Part shown: positions 12,485 through 24,690 of the stretch, in pieces | Layout of the letters: each line of letters starts with the position of its first letter | How positions within the stretch are numbered: the first letter of the stretch is position 1 | NCBI GenBank assembly: GCA_963989385.1 | Contig: OZ022500.1 | Location: 76,628,289 to 76,692,288 of the forward strand | Reading direction: 5' to 3' | DNA from: Ctena decussata | Taxonomy: Eukaryota > Mollusca > Bivalvia > Lucinida > Lucinidae | DNA length: 64,000 nt | Notes under the pieces: model-generated | Databases searched by the model: none | The model's input: the letters and a program-made list of their open reading frames with translations, nothing else | Told to the model about the DNA's origin: nothing | Made by a program: the position numbers and the translations under genes

Positions 12485-12660
12485 TAGTGAAGCCTCAGAT
12501 CAGCCTGGGCATGCACCTTGTGTGATTAGTCTTTGCTGTCCATACGAAGAAACATTTTGTCCTTTTGAACGCACAGTGAAGACTCTAGACAGCTAGCCTG
12601 GCTGCTCGGAGTCTTCGGTAGAAACACACATCATTTTGTTTGTTTTGACATGCGACGGCT
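12485..12660. mobile_element. Fold-back MITE copy 4 (eroded)
   Basis: 'cctcagatcagcctgggcat' and 'gtctttgctgtccatacgaag' match the left arm of the family, and 'gcctggctgctcggagtctt' the right arm. It is shorter and more diverged than the 6375 copy. Confidence 0.6.
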
Positions 12661-12691
12661 TTATTTATTTATTTATTTATTTATTTATCTA
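12660..12691. repeat. (TTTA)n microsatellite
   Basis: Seven uninterrupted tetranucleotide units directly follow the eroded MITE. Confidence 0.9.
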
Positions 12692-13236
12692 TCACTCCAA
12701 AACGGAATTTATTCCATGTAAAATGGTATTTATATGAGCTTCGTTTGTATGCATAATATTTAAAGCATAAAGACAATGGAAAATGTTGTTACGACCGGCA
12801 AAATGAGTCTTGTCATAAGGAAACCTGTCTTATGCCATATCCGAAAATAAAGAGGGCCGATCAGCTTGCGCTTCCGCACTGGCTGATCTTATCAGAATGT
12901 GTGCTTTTGTTCGTTGTTTACATAGCGTTGTACCTGCGGATGCTGTAGACAAAACCCCGCAAGACTCCAGCTAACTTGTGTAGTTGAGCTGTCTGATTTG
13001 AATTTCGCCTGGTCTGAAACTCGAAGACAGGTTTTCTGCTGGCGTAGTTTTATAGACAGTTGTTTATTTTACAGCTAATGTCTTTGATAGAATATCCGCG
13101 GTGCAACCGAAACTGATATTATAGAGTAAACAAAATGAAACACAGAATCGCTTATCAGGTATATGTCACATAGATCACCATGCACCCTCTGCCTCTTAAT
13201 TTCCATTTTTTTTGTTTCTTTGTTTCAACGAACAAG

Positions 13237-13483
13237 ATGGCGAAGAGTTTAATTCTTTTTCTGATATTTTGCGTTTGTTCAGCTGAAGTTTTCTGTGCTA
13301 GAAACAGCGAGGAAGAAGACAAGGTATGATAATTTAATATGTATTTCGTATTTTAATGTCTTGATAAACTTTACATCCGTTTATTTCCAGTATCACTGGA
13401 AACCATTTCCTTTTGATCCTTTCTTAAAATATGGCAAAAGGCGCAACGGCCATTCGAAAAATACAATTTTAATTATTGTTTAA
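13237..13483 (+). CDS. Two-exon secreted peptide precursor, predicted amidated peptide
   Basis: I read exon 1 as 13237-13323 (29 codons) and exon 2 as 13391-13483 (30 codons plus TAA), separated by a 67-bp phase-0 intron with donor AAG|GTATGA and acceptor 'tttatttccag'. The ATG has A at -3 and G at +4. Exon 1 encodes a classic signal peptide (MAKSLILFLIFCVCSAEVFCA), then an acidic spacer RNSEEEDK. Exon 2 begins YHWKPFPFDPFLKY followed at once by GKRR, the amidation glycine plus a basic cleavage site, then a short tail ending in hydrophobic ILIIV. This is the layout of a neuropeptide-like prohormone or small secreted effector. The predicted product is an amidated aromatic, proline-rich peptide ending in LKY-amide. 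I do not recognise it as a named molluscan family. A further upstream exon cannot be excluded, since a pyrimidine-rich tract precedes the ATG. 67 bp is short for a molluscan intron. Confidence 0.55.
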
Positions 13484-13499
13484 GTCTAGCCTTAAGCAC

Positions 13500-15690
13500 A
13501 AAATACCTATTCTCTAACCCCCACCCCAACTTTCCCCGCCACTCCCGAACCCCGTGGAAAATTCTCTGATTTTCTGAAAGTAGGATCCCTCCACCCCCCC
13601 CCTTCCCCCCCCCCTCCCCCACCTGCTCTGGGGAAAATTTTCGGTAGAAGAAATCTCTCCGAAAAAAAAACTATTTCCCTCATAGCAGAATTTACCTCTG
13701 CTGAAATTTCTAGCGAAAACTCAAATCAGCAAATTGCACAGAGGCCCAATGAAATTATAAGAGCTCAAAGTTTCTTACGCGGACAGAGAAGGCTCTGATC
13801 AGACTGAGCGGATGCCCACTCCTGGTGAATAAATGTCTTTTGACGAAGGTGCGATAAAGAATAAATGAGCTAGCTTGCTGACATCATTCGTTTTCCAGTT
13901 ACAAGTCTAAGGTCCAGTCTGTCACAAAATATAATGCAGCCTTTCCACTCTACTGACGCTATAGTATACACATTATATTTGACTAAGATCGCCGACTAGC
14001 CTCCGAGATACGGGCCCGACATAGTAAGTCCAAAAGTGACGGGCGGCGGACCATTAGTATACTATAAGCTAACGTTGTGAGCCTGCGGATAAGGTGAACT
14101 AAAAATCTTAGCGCGAAATCATAATCATTTTTCTATGTGAGGGCTGAACTGCTATCCGAGCGGGCGGAAAGACCACAATATATGGCCAATTGTTTCCGGG
14201 GAGACAACTACTATCTCAGTGGGGAATAAGCAGCTATATAATAGTTTTTTCTATAACTCTGTACAAGCATTTCCCGGAAAAAGCTGGATGGATTACTTGA
14301 GATTTTACGTCCATTTTAACATTTCAATTATATCAGGACGATGTGAGGATGATAATAAAAGGCTGTGTATCATGGAACCCCGTTTATGGTAGGAAAGATT
14401 TCCGCTTCCAGCGGGTCTCGAACCCAGCAACACTACAGTCAGTGGCCATAAGTAGTTCATCAAATTCCGAATTCCCATTGACTTACGGGTATTTCCAAGT
14501 TTACTTTTACTGTTTTTGTGTGTTCAGAAATCAAATTATTGTGGTGAAACTTGTATGAAAATGATGCAAAATAAACTTGACACTCAAACATAATTTACCA
14601 AACTCGATAAATATCATTTAATAAGAATGTGGCTGTTTAAAAATGATCAAAAAATCTGAAAAGCTTCTTTTGTATTGACGTCAAAATATAACCGAAAAGT
14701 AACACCACTAGGTTTCGGACAGCTACATCTTCCATGTCAGCCAGTAATGAAACTCTTGTGTAAATCGATTCAATAATCTCATTTTACGAAAACGTTTTTG
14801 ATTTTTAATTTTAAATTGCATGAACAGAAGCAGAGTATATAGTTTACTTGCACTGAAAAATGCATTAAAGTCAATGGGAATTTGGATTTGATTAAAAATT
14901 TATGGCCACTAACTGTAGATCAGCAGGCAGCGCTTAACCGACTGAACTGTCGGAGGAAAGACTGCTACCATCCGAGCGGGAGAAAAGACAGTGACTATAT
15001 AGCAAAATTTTAATAGTCAGGTTCCTGCGGAGCGGGGGGGGGGGGTGTTCTCAGGTTGTTGGGGGATTAAGTGAAATGCTACTATCGTAATGCAGGAAGT
15101 TTTTCTATACATGTATAATGTTTTTTTCCTTCACATTGAATAGGCTTAAATTATTTCAGAAAATGTTTATCTGTTGAATAAAAGGGTGTTATTTTGCCGC
15201 GTCGAAAATATGCCAAACTGCACTCACCACACCCAATAGTGAAAAAAAAAAAAAAAACGTAGCAGACACTGCTTCAGTTAACTTTACGATATATCCAGTT
15301 CCATTTAAGTTATTCCCTATTTTAACATGGGAAATGCCAACCTTTCCAATCTAGAAGCGGGGAATCTTTAGCCACTTTTCGGGGGAGAGGGGGATGTTTG
15401 ATTGGGGCGGGAGCTGTGGGGAGGGGGAAGCACTTTACGCGGAAAAAAAACACTGTCTAGTCCATTTTCCTATGGCAAAAATTTCCGTGGGGAGGGGAGT
15501 GGGTGAAGAAAGATAGAAAATGTAAAACTACTATATCTGTGGGGAAAATCAGCTATATAGATTTTATCCAACACCAGGAATAGTATTTTTCGGGGTATAT
15601 CATAGCCGTTTTTCTGGGGTGGGGGAAGGGGGCTGGGAATGGGTTTATGATAGAAGAAGAAGAAGCGTTTCCGTCACCTTCGGACAACGG
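13500..15690. other. No gene; C/G-rich simple tracts and a diverged inverted repeat
   Basis: C-rich tracts lie at 13580-13622 and G-rich tracts at 15030-15050 and 15360-15430. The segment at 14441-14490 ('gtggccataagtag...ttcccattgactta') is the approximate inverse of 14870-14920 ('agtcaatgggaatttgg...tggccactaactgt'), so this looks like a decayed fold-back element of about 500-900 bp. No coding frame is supported. Confidence 0.4.
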
Positions 15691-15699
15691 CCGTTTGGT

Positions 15700-15795
15700 T
15701 TCGTCTGCTCACTGGTTGGGAGCGTACAGTACATGTGCACCATTGTCCGATGTGTATAGTGGGCAAATCTTTGTCCGTTGTTATGACCTTCAGGG
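15700..15795 (+). mobile_element. SINE body fragment
   Basis: 'gggagcgtacagtacatgtg' through 'tatagtgggcaaatctttgtcc' matches, in opposite orientation, the body of the tRNA-headed element at 16555-16685. The tRNA-like head is missing here. The two fragments face each other about 850 bp apart. Confidence 0.5.
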
Positions 15796-16554
15796 TGTGT
15801 TTGTGTGAAATGTGTTTTCTTTTATTGTTTGGATGTAAACCACTTGGTAAGAGTGTTTTCTCTATTTATGTTTTCCATTATGGTCATCTTTGGAGATGGC
15901 TAGATGTTGCTTTCTTTGCTCTAAATTCGTATTTTCATCTGCAAATCACTGGTGTTTGTAATCAGATCACGTCACGTGTAACCAGAAAATCGGCCGAGTT
16001 AGCGTTTTAATTCGAAAAAAATGTTAGTTAGTCCCTTTTTAAGATAGATTAATGATCTATTAAGAGATTTACCCATGATAAGTATCCTTTAAGTACGGGA
16101 TGAATCCACAAGACAAGCAAAGCTGAGCATCCCCAAATTTTTCTGACTGTATGGGATGTCTCACTGACAATCGGTTTTACGACCCACGATACAGAATAGT
16201 GTTTGACCCCTCTTTTGTTTTCTTTGAAAATAATTGCCCTTACCTAGCATGATATCTAACACGATTAATTAATCCTGAACCTAAATACACCATAAAATAC
16301 TTCTAAAGAAAACACGGTTGTTTCATATACAATTGATGGCCAATTTTGAAGAAATGGTACCGGCGCAGATTTCGAAATCGAAAGTAGAGTAGTGATTTTC
16401 TCAAATTAAAGTGAAAATAAAGCATATCATAACAATTTACAGAAAATTAAGGTGACATGTCGAAAACATCTGTATTAAGGCTTGTCGAGCAAGCTGTTCT
16501 ACCTACACTCAATGATTTTAAAACACAAAAATAAACAGTTTTGAAACTTACCCG

Positions 16555-16685
16555 ATGTATTGGGACAAAGATGCGTCCACTATACAGATCGGGACAACCG
16601 GTCACTTGTACTGTACGCTCCCACCCAGTGCTGCTGTGGGGATCGAACCCTGTCTTTTAGTAGCAGTGTACGCCGGATAAAAACT
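16555..16685 (-). mobile_element. tRNA-derived SINE fragment, minus strand
   Basis: The minus strand reads 'ctactaaaagacagggttcgatccccacagcagc', a B box with T-arm pairing, then the body 'gggagcgtacagtacaagtg...ggacgcatctttgtccc'. The A-box end is not convincing. Confidence 0.5.
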
Positions 16686-17070
16686 CTTGATAAAGTAAAT
16701 AAGATCTAGAATACACAAATGATAGGCTGGTTGTCTGAGAGATTGATCGCAGTAATATATGAAAAGTTGCCGCACAGAGGATCAGTGCTTCTTTTCTTTT
16801 ATACTTTTCAACGAAATTTAGATTTTTTGGTGAAATCGAAACTGATAAATTATCACCTTAGATTTCACTGTTTCAAAAATAGGATTTTGTGAAATAGTTT
16901 CATTTATTTGTTGATTAATTGATAAAACCTTTTCCAGCTTGACATCAATTAAGTCACGCATGTTTGCACGTCATTACGACGTTAATGACGTCACTTAAAG
17001 TGCCAAAGTAAAATTGTTAGTGCACGCGACGTCAGGCCGCCTTAGTCTCCAAAAGGCAATCTTTTATAGC

Positions 17071-18783
17071 AAAGGGGAGGGGGTGGGGGTGCCTATAAGG
17101 CCCTTTTTCTGCCCAAGAGCAAAATGTGTTTTTTTTCAGCTGATGATTAGCCTATAGTGTCCGCTATACTGAATCAATAGTGGTTAAGCTTCGTAAGCGC
17201 TACTTTTGGAATAATGGGGTTATTAAAGTGGGTGGGGTAAATCAGTATGAACCAGGGGAGTCACATTATAGGCAATATTTCTCCTTCAACTTTAATGGCA
17301 TTCATAAAAACCTTCCTTTATAAGTTGAAGTAATGGTTGTGGTGACATCTTTTATCAAATTCTATCTTTTAAAGTAAACTCTTATGTCTGCAGATTTTCT
17401 TTTAGGACACTGTCAATTTTCATTAATTTTGGTACTTTGAATTCAATAAATTCTACCATATCTCAAGAACCAGTGGATGACTTCTTACCAAACTAACATG
17501 GGTTCACCGTTGGGAGAGTGCAAACTGTTGATAAAATTTTGGTGACCTTGACCTTTGTTTCAAGGTCACAGTTAGACTTATAACGTCAATTTTAAGTCAA
17601 GTTTGACCATTGTCTTCACATTAGCTCCTGAACTGATACAAACTCATTACTAAAGTGGCCTAAATTAAACATTATGAAGAATGAGAATTGGGTGTGATCA
17701 AATGGCCATAACAACATCTTCAAGGTCAAGGTTAGACTACACATAGTTTAATCAAAGATCTCACACAGCTAGTAAGCATAAATTTAACAAATATGTATGT
17801 TTTTATTTATAAATCAATGCTTAATATGTATATAATCATCTTGACCTTGATTTGAAGGTCACCAGTACATTCAGAAGCTCATTATTTCACAATAGACTTT
17901 TCTATAACCTTTAAGTTTAACCCAGTTCTGTTTCATTACGTTTGGCTAATACTGACCTTCAGACCAAGGTCAAGGTCATTCTATGCACATTAAAACATTG
18001 ATTTTCAAATGAAAACACTCAGTTTTGGTACATTTCTGCCGACTGATTGTGTGAAATCTATGACTCAACTCCGTTTAGTCTAACCTTGACCTTGACCTTA
18101 AAGATGATGTCATGGCCATTTAATCATGACGCCATGGCCATTAAATCATAACTAGTGCTCTAACTCCTTATAATGTTTAATTTAGGCCAATTTGGGCACA
18201 ATTTCATACCAGTTCAGAAGCTAATGTGTAGACAATGGTCAAAACTTGACTTAAAATTGACATTATAAGTCTTACTGTGACCTTGAAACAAACGTCAAAG
18301 TCACCAAAATTTAATCAACAGTTTGCACTCTCCCAACGGTGAGCCCATGTTAGTTTGGTAAGAAATCAAGAAGTTCTTGAGATATGGTAGAATATATTGA
18401 ATTCAAAGTATCAAAATTAATGAAAATTGACAGTGTCTCTAAAATAAAATTTTGCAGACATAAGATTTTACTTTAAAAGGTAGAATTTGAGAAAAGATGT
18501 CACCAAAGACATTTCTTCAACTTATAAAGGAAGATATTTATGAATGCCATTAAAGTTGAAGGAGAAATATAGCTAATAATGTGACTCCCCTGGTTCATGC
18601 TGTTTTACCCCACCCAATTTAATAATCCCATTATTCCAAAAGTAGCGCTTACGGAGCTTAACAACTATTGATTCAGTATAGCGGACACTATAGGCTAAGC
18701 ATCAGCTGAAAATAAAACATTTTGCTCTTGGGCAGAAAAAGGGCCTTATAGCCCCCCCCCCCCCCCCCCCACCTCACCCCTTT
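17071..18783. mobile_element. 1.7 kb near-complete palindrome (fold-back element)
   Basis: Left arm from 17071 ('aaaggggaggggg...ctataaggccctttttctgc') is matched by the reverse complement of the right arm ending at 18783 ('gcagaaaaagggccttatag...cccctttc'). Matching continues inward through 'gggagagtgcaaactgttga' (17514) / 'tcaacagtttgcactctccc' (18315) and 'gtggcctaaattaaacatta' (17655) / 'ataatgtttaatttaggcca' (18170). It reaches a spacer of under 100 bp near 17875-17955. Arm identity is high at the outer ends and falls toward the centre. No ORF is present. It contains many TCAAGGTCA motifs. This is either a fold-back transposon or an inverted duplication. Confidence 0.8.
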
Positions 18784-18841
18784 CTTGAGATCTGTTCATC
18801 AAAATGAGATTTTAAGCTATTTTCAAGTTGCACGTTTACAA

Positions 18842-19910
18842 CCAATTTCATACCCAGTAAACACGCTGGACGTATCATATTTGAGGAGATTGTTTGAAAT
18901 TGTCACAGTATGAGAGACCAGGGTCAAAGAATGACCTTCACCTCTTATACATATGAATTTTCATGTACTCAATTAGATGACTGTACATACCAATTTTCAG
19001 GTGAAAATCTTCAACAGTTTCCAAGAAATATTATGTTCTAGAATTTTCCCATATAAAAGCTACAGAAAGCAAATTTGACCTTCCCGTAAAAAAGGCCAAG
19101 GTCAACATTATGTCATAATTTTAACAATACTCCTGTACTTGATGGTACATACCAAGTTGCAAGGCCATCGGCCTATTGGTTTGGATAAGAAATTTTTTAA
19201 AGGTTTTTACCATATATGGGCGTGGCGACCATGTTGGTTATGTGACTTGGACCGTTTGAACAAATTTTCGTTCCCCCGCCCCCTAGAGCCTCTACATGAA
19301 ATTTGGTTACAATTGGCCCTGTGGCTTTTGAGGAGATGTGTGAAATTGTTGAAATATAAGAGACCAGGGTCAAATGTCAAAGAAAAACTTTGACCTCGTG
19401 TACACATAAATTTTCATGTACTCATTAAGATGACTGTATATACCAATTTCAAGGTCAAAATCTTCACCTTCAACAGTTTCCAAGAAATCTTATGTTCAAG
19501 CATTTTTCCATATAAAAGCACCTGTAAGCTAATTTGACCATGCCGTAAAAAGGTCAAGGTCAACCCAAGGTCATAATTTGAACAATCTTGGTAGTACTCG
19601 TGTACCAGATGCTACATATCAAGTTTTAATGCCATCGGCCTATTGTTTCTGGAAAAGAATATTTTTAAAGCTTTTACCATATATGGGCGTAGCGGCCACG
19701 TTGGTTATGTGACCAGGACCGTTAGAACAACTTTTCGTTTCCCCTTCTTCTGGAGGCAACATATGAAATTTGGGCAAATTGGCCCAACGGTTTCTGAGGA
19801 GAAGTCGTTTGAAATTGTTGACGGACGGACGGATGACGGACGGACGACGATGGACGACGGAGCCTTCCCATCCTATAAGCTCCCCCAGCCGCTGGCTCAG
19901 GTGAGCTAAA
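18842..19910. repeat. Long-period (~450-470 bp) array ending in GACG microsatellite
   Basis: The landmark 'gaaattgt...agagaccagggtcaa' occurs at 18891 and 19338, and its start again at 19807. 'ggcctattg' and 'ttttaccatatatgggcgt' blocks recur with the same spacing. The right edge runs into 'gacggacggacggatgacgg' and ends 'ctcaggtgagctaaaa', a terminus I associate with dispersed molluscan pearl/Helitron-like repeats. Confidence 0.7.
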
Positions 19911-19924
19911 AACAAAACAAGAAA

Positions 19925-20885
19925 TGTTACAGTGTGTAACCAATGCCACCGAAGGCCCCTTAGGCTGAACTTTGACCTGAAATTGTGACCTTCACTTTAG
20001 GCATGGGATCATCAATGTTGGAAGTGAGACACCTTTTTATCATGCTTTACCTTTCTGTGAAGTTTGATGAAATTCACTTTAGCAGCCTCGAGTTGGTTTG
20101 GAGACACAATCAAATCTCTGACCCTTACCCTGACCTTAAGCATAGAAACCATAATTTACTTTGTGACATACCATCTCATTATGTTTTATCATTTCAAGAA
20201 GTTTAATTTAAACCTGCTCAAGAATTGTTTTAATAATTGGGGAGAAACAACTTTACCTCTGACCTCTGTGACCTTGACCTTGGGCGTGGAAGCCTGTGTC
20301 TTGTGTGTGGCATTCCTTCTCATTTAGCTTTATCTTTCTAGAAAATTTAATGAAATTTGCTGTGATACTTTTCCGAGAAATTGCTGTCTCATTATTTGAC
20401 ATCGGACTCTAGATTGTGACCTTGGGTTTGGGAACATAAATATTATATGTGACCAACCTTCTCATTATGCATTACCTTTCTGCGAATTTTGACTAAATTC
20501 ACTTAGGTAGTTTTAGAAATATTATAGACACACTCTCTGACCTTTAACCACTGACAGTGACCTTGACCTTGGGTATGGGAACCTAAATCTTGTTGACGAC
20601 ACACTGTCTATGCTTTATCTTTCTGTGACGTTTCATAAAATTCGCATCAGTAGTTTATATGTTATAGCTGAGACAAGATTTGGGACACGATTTGACCTTT
20701 GACCCAATTTTAGCCTCGACCTTGGGCCTGTGAACCTAAATCTTGTGCGCGACACACCTTCCCATTATGCTTTATCTTTCTGTGAAGTTTCATCAAGTTT
20801 GCTTAAGTAGTTTTTAAGTTATCGCCGAGACATGATTTGTTTCGGACGACTGACGGACGGACGGTGCGATTTTAATGTGCTACCC
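19925..20885. repeat. Tandem array of six ~145 bp monomers
   Basis: Monomers carry 'gaccttgggcatgggaacct' near 19988, 20129, 20273, 20418, 20562 and 20709 (spacing 141-147 bp), followed by 'cattatgctttatctttctgtgaagtttcat'. The array ends in 'gactgacggacggacggtgcg'. Same architecture as the array at 755-2250 with an unrelated monomer. Confidence 0.75.
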
Positions 20886-21110
20886 GAATTCCCTTCGACG
20901 GCATAAAAATAGCGCATCGAGAGAAAGAGGTGCCACTGGAAGTTAAGCTTACTGCGTAAGTGTAAAATACAAAAATAAAGAATGGAAGCGGATGAGTAGG
21001 ACATACATATACTACAAATGAAGAGGGGTTGCGGCAAATTTTTGAAATTATTTGAGTAGCCAGTAGACAGGGAAAACTTGGTGTTTGGTGCTATTTCCGA
21101 CGTACAAAAT

Positions 21111-21113
<3 letters not shown>

Positions 21114-21163
<50 letters not shown>
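21114..21163. repeat. (GA)n microsatellite
   Basis: About 25 uninterrupted GA dinucleotides. Confidence 0.97.
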
Positions 21164-21166
<3 letters not shown>

Positions 21167-21169
21167 GCG

Positions 21170-22955
21170 GCGGGGTAGGGAGGGAAAGCACTTTCTTACT
21201 TGATTTTATCATATCACACCTTCAACACCTTGAAAGTATGTATACAGTAGACCCTATTTGATCGTTTCTGATTAACTGAGTGACAAGTCGAGATAATTCA
21301 CCATATAAAAAGTTTAGCAAAACACCGCAATATCGCTTACTTTTAGTGTTTGGGAAACCGCAACTCTCTTTACTTTCTACCGTTACCCGCTTACTTTCTT
21401 GTGTGAACTGTGTTGTTTAAACACTTATGACTATACGCAGGCGGAAAGTATTATTTCTAATTTATATTTTCCGCGCCTGGTGGTTCCACCCGCCAAAACT
21501 GTAAAGCTGCTACTAAGCTTACATAACAGCACGCCCATTACTCGGACGGTCCGCATGATTAAGATCTATTTTCCTTGGCCATACAACGTTCAATCGACGT
21601 TGAATAAACGCCATACAAGTTTGAATCAACAGCAATTTGTTGACTTTGTTACGTATAAATGAAATACCAAACAGCGGCTCCCTGTGCCACTCAATAACTT
21701 TGATAAAATTTTTAATCACCAAATATCACTATGCGTTTCCGATTCTGTCTTCAGAAAAAGTAACATATTTCTGCAGTGCTTAACGAAAGGCTTTTCAACA
21801 AAAAAGACCATTTACAACTCTATAATACGACTGAAATAACACTTACCTTTCAAGGGCACGGGATGCGGATTGGCGCATACTTAGCCTACTCCATGACAAC
21901 TACAAAACTCCATAGTGTTATGTATAAGCAATCCCTGACGCATCAATATCGTCGATTAGCAGATGCTTTCACTTTCATTTGAAACTTTCATATAAAATAC
22001 CAGGACAGATCACAAAATGTTAATGCATCCTTTTTCAGTAGTTCTAAGTGATTTTAGCACTCAATAGCGTTTATTGGCATCGTTATGACTTTCTTACATC
22101 CGGAGTAACAAAATCAAAAGCCACAAACTTTATTATCGTGTATGTCCGCCGTTACCATCTTTTATTTTATACTTATCAGTGACTTCAATGCATACCTAGA
22201 ACGAATAAACATGATATTGCCTACAGTGAAAAATATCGTATCAATTCACTAGTGACTGATACGATTATATTTTGTGGGCTAAATTTCTCACCGAAAAGGT
22301 CTGAAATGTAGCGTTATTGACATTATGTTACGGAGGTTAGCACGTCTAATCAGGCAATTGGCGTGACAAGTTAAATCCCTTTTTAGCTGGAGTATCGATG
22401 ATTTGCACGCGACGTCAATCCGACGGAAGCTGCAAGCGGCTTTCTGAGCTACTCGGGCTCCTCATTACAGTCGATGAAATATATTTGGTAATCACCGAAA
22501 AAGTAAATATCCCCTCTGAACTGCCCGACATCCGCACCTCGTGCAGTGAATCAAACGTTGGCAACTGAAATTGAATAGCCTCCTATTCTCGAGTAAGTTT
22601 CAGGATTTTAGATGCGCTGCCTGCCGATATAGACGCAGAGTCCCAGTTGATCTCACAAATGCTATTTAGGGCATTAATCTCGAGAGAATGCAGGCCAGGG
22701 CATCACCTGAACATTGCTTTGCCCCAAAAAGACTGTAATGTCTCGCTTAATGGGGTCACGTGTTATCCTGTTGTTAAAGCGTCATGTCAACGTTGTTCTG
22801 GAGAAAGAGCAAAGTAACAGACTGCAGTACCTCGTCAGTGTAACGCCTGGCTATTAAATTGCCGTCAATCACCATGAGGGCTGTCCTAGAGAGCCAAGAA
22901 ATTCCGCTCAAGAAAATCTTAGAAATTCTTCTTCTCTGAAACCATGGGGCCCAAC
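21170..22955. other. No recognised gene; less AT-rich segment at 22.4-22.7 kb
   Basis: On the minus strand from about 22705 to 22425 one frame is open for ~90 codons apart from a single TAG. Its composition is richer in serine and less AT-biased than the surroundings. It could be a remnant coding exon but matches no family I recognise. The rest shows no features. Confidence 0.2.
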
Positions 22956-22959
22956 GCTT

Positions 22960-23695
22960 ATATATTTAGAATGTTCCAATGTTTAGTGGCCTGCTTCATA
23001 AATCCTGCCAATCCTGCCCCTGGGGGTCTAAATCGGCCATTCACCGGGGGTCATTATCCCCCATAGACCCCTAATGGGAAAAACTTAAAAGATCTTCTGA
23101 AACCATCGGGCCAGGAGCTGATATATTTAGCATGTAGCAATGTTTGGAAGACCCTACATAAATCCTGACAATCATTGGTTGACCCCTTGGGCCTCAACTG
23201 GCCTCACCGCAGGAGGTCATTTGTTTATATAGAGCTATATAGCTAAAGAAGCTTCAAAGTCTTCTCTAAACCACGAGGCCCAGAGCTTATATATATAGTA
23301 TGTAGCAATGTTTAGTAATCCCCAACATAAATCCTGCTAATCAATCCTCTTGGGTCAAAGCTGGCCGCACCCCAGGGGGTCATTTCTTTATATAGCTCGT
23401 AGCTAAAATACTTCATATTTTTCTGAAACTAGAAAGCCCACAGCTTAGATATTTACTGTATAGCAATGTTTAGTGGTACCGTACAAAAATCCTGCCTATC
23501 ATGCCCTGTGGTCCAAACTGGCCCCGCCCAGGGGCTCATTTATTAATATTATGCTTTAAATAGAGCTAAAATGTAAAACTTCTTTTCTGGAATCACTGCC
23601 AACCATGCCCCTGGCGTCAAAACATTCTGGGGGTGGAGTGGGGGTTGGGTGAATGACTCACATTGGTAATCAGGTGAGCGATCGTTGCCCTCATG
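22960..23695. repeat. Degenerate ~165 bp tandem array
   Basis: 'agcaatgttta' landmarks at about 22978, 23131, 23301 and 23462 are each followed by 'ataaatcctgccaatc' and a 'gggggtcatt' block. The right edge is 'gtaatcaggtgagcgatcg', again a 'caggtgagc' terminus. It abuts and probably interrupts a Tc1 remnant. Confidence 0.6.
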
Positions 23696-23696
23696 G

Positions 23697-23813
23697 ACTA
23701 CCTGTATTATGTCTGATGAGAGCCTCGATTCTTCGGGCTACTTCGCCATAGGAGACTCCTCCCTCGACCATGACAAGAGCACGTTGACGTTCTGCTTCGT
23801 TTAAACGTCCCAT
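23697..23813 (-). pseudogene. Tc1-like transposase N-terminal fragment
   Basis: From an ATG at 23813 the minus strand reads MGRLNEAERQRALVMVEGGV, then SYGEVARRIEALIRHNTGS. This is the first helix-turn-helix of a Tc1/mariner transposase of the 'L.E.ER.RAL.ML..G' type. The frame stops where the tandem array at 22960-23695 begins, so only about 39 residues survive. The second DNA-binding helix and the DDE domain are absent. Confidence 0.6.
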
Positions 23814-24544
23814 TGTTGACGATATATGAAACAGTTTATATGGCGTTTACTTGTAACGAGGTTTCAAAAGGAATGGAGAGTGCGACTTTTGCATTTCACA
23901 TGACGGAGATATTGAGTTAAGTTAATTTTTGCACGTGCTCACGAAGGCTGATAACTCAGATAATCAGGACGGTCAAATTTGCCAGATACAGATCAGCCAC
24001 TAAGTAAGATAACGTTCACGATCGACCAAAATGATATTATCATCGCAATTTGGTGTGTTCCATTAGTTTTAAATACTGGTAATTTTCATTAACGCTGAGC
24101 ATATATCTTTCTATGACAGCTGTTGTATTTGACGATTAGACTTTAACAAACGATTGTGTGGCAATAGTTTTATGTTGGTAAATGTCATATATCTATATCC
24201 TTAGAATTTCTTCTTCTGAATTTTGCCACATATATCCCTAATCCCTTAGTCCGTCATTTTGGATCTTTATTACATATATACTGGTCACGCCATAAAGAAA
24301 CGTTTCATTAAACTATTTCAAAACATGCAGCATGGGTGTCATACATGCGCGTAAGTGTGATCTATCTTGATTTCTATTTGTGTGTCTTAAAATGACACAG
24401 ATTGAACATTTGTGAAAGCTTTCAAAATTTGGTCCACCGTTTACAAAAATGCTTCGTGCACGGGATTGTTTTCCACTGAAATTTCTGGAAAGCCTTTGAA
24501 AGTTGTTGTGACATGTGCTCTTGTATAAGCCCGTCCCCGTCCAG

Positions 24545-24690
24545 ATGGAGCGCAGTGGAGCAGTGGTAGTGTGCCCGGCTCGTGATCGACGGGTCCCGAG
24601 TTCGAATCCCACCAGGGCCCTGGCGTTGTGACCTTGAGCAAGTCACATATCCACAGCTCAGCTTGTATATATCTATATAGTCTTATCAAG
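24545..24690 (+). mobile_element. tRNA-derived SINE with CORE/MIR-like body
   Basis: The head has an A box ('gagcagtggtagtgtgcc') and a B box ('gagttcgaatccc'). The body 'gcgttgtgaccttgagcaagtcac' matches the conserved block of CORE-SINEs, best known from mammalian MIR ('tgtgaccttgggcaagtcac'). The 3' end is A/T rich, without a clear tail. Confidence 0.6.

Noticed and set aside
15735..16010. 91-codon cysteine-containing frame
   Set aside because: The first part is SINE body; no signal peptide or spaced cysteine pattern.
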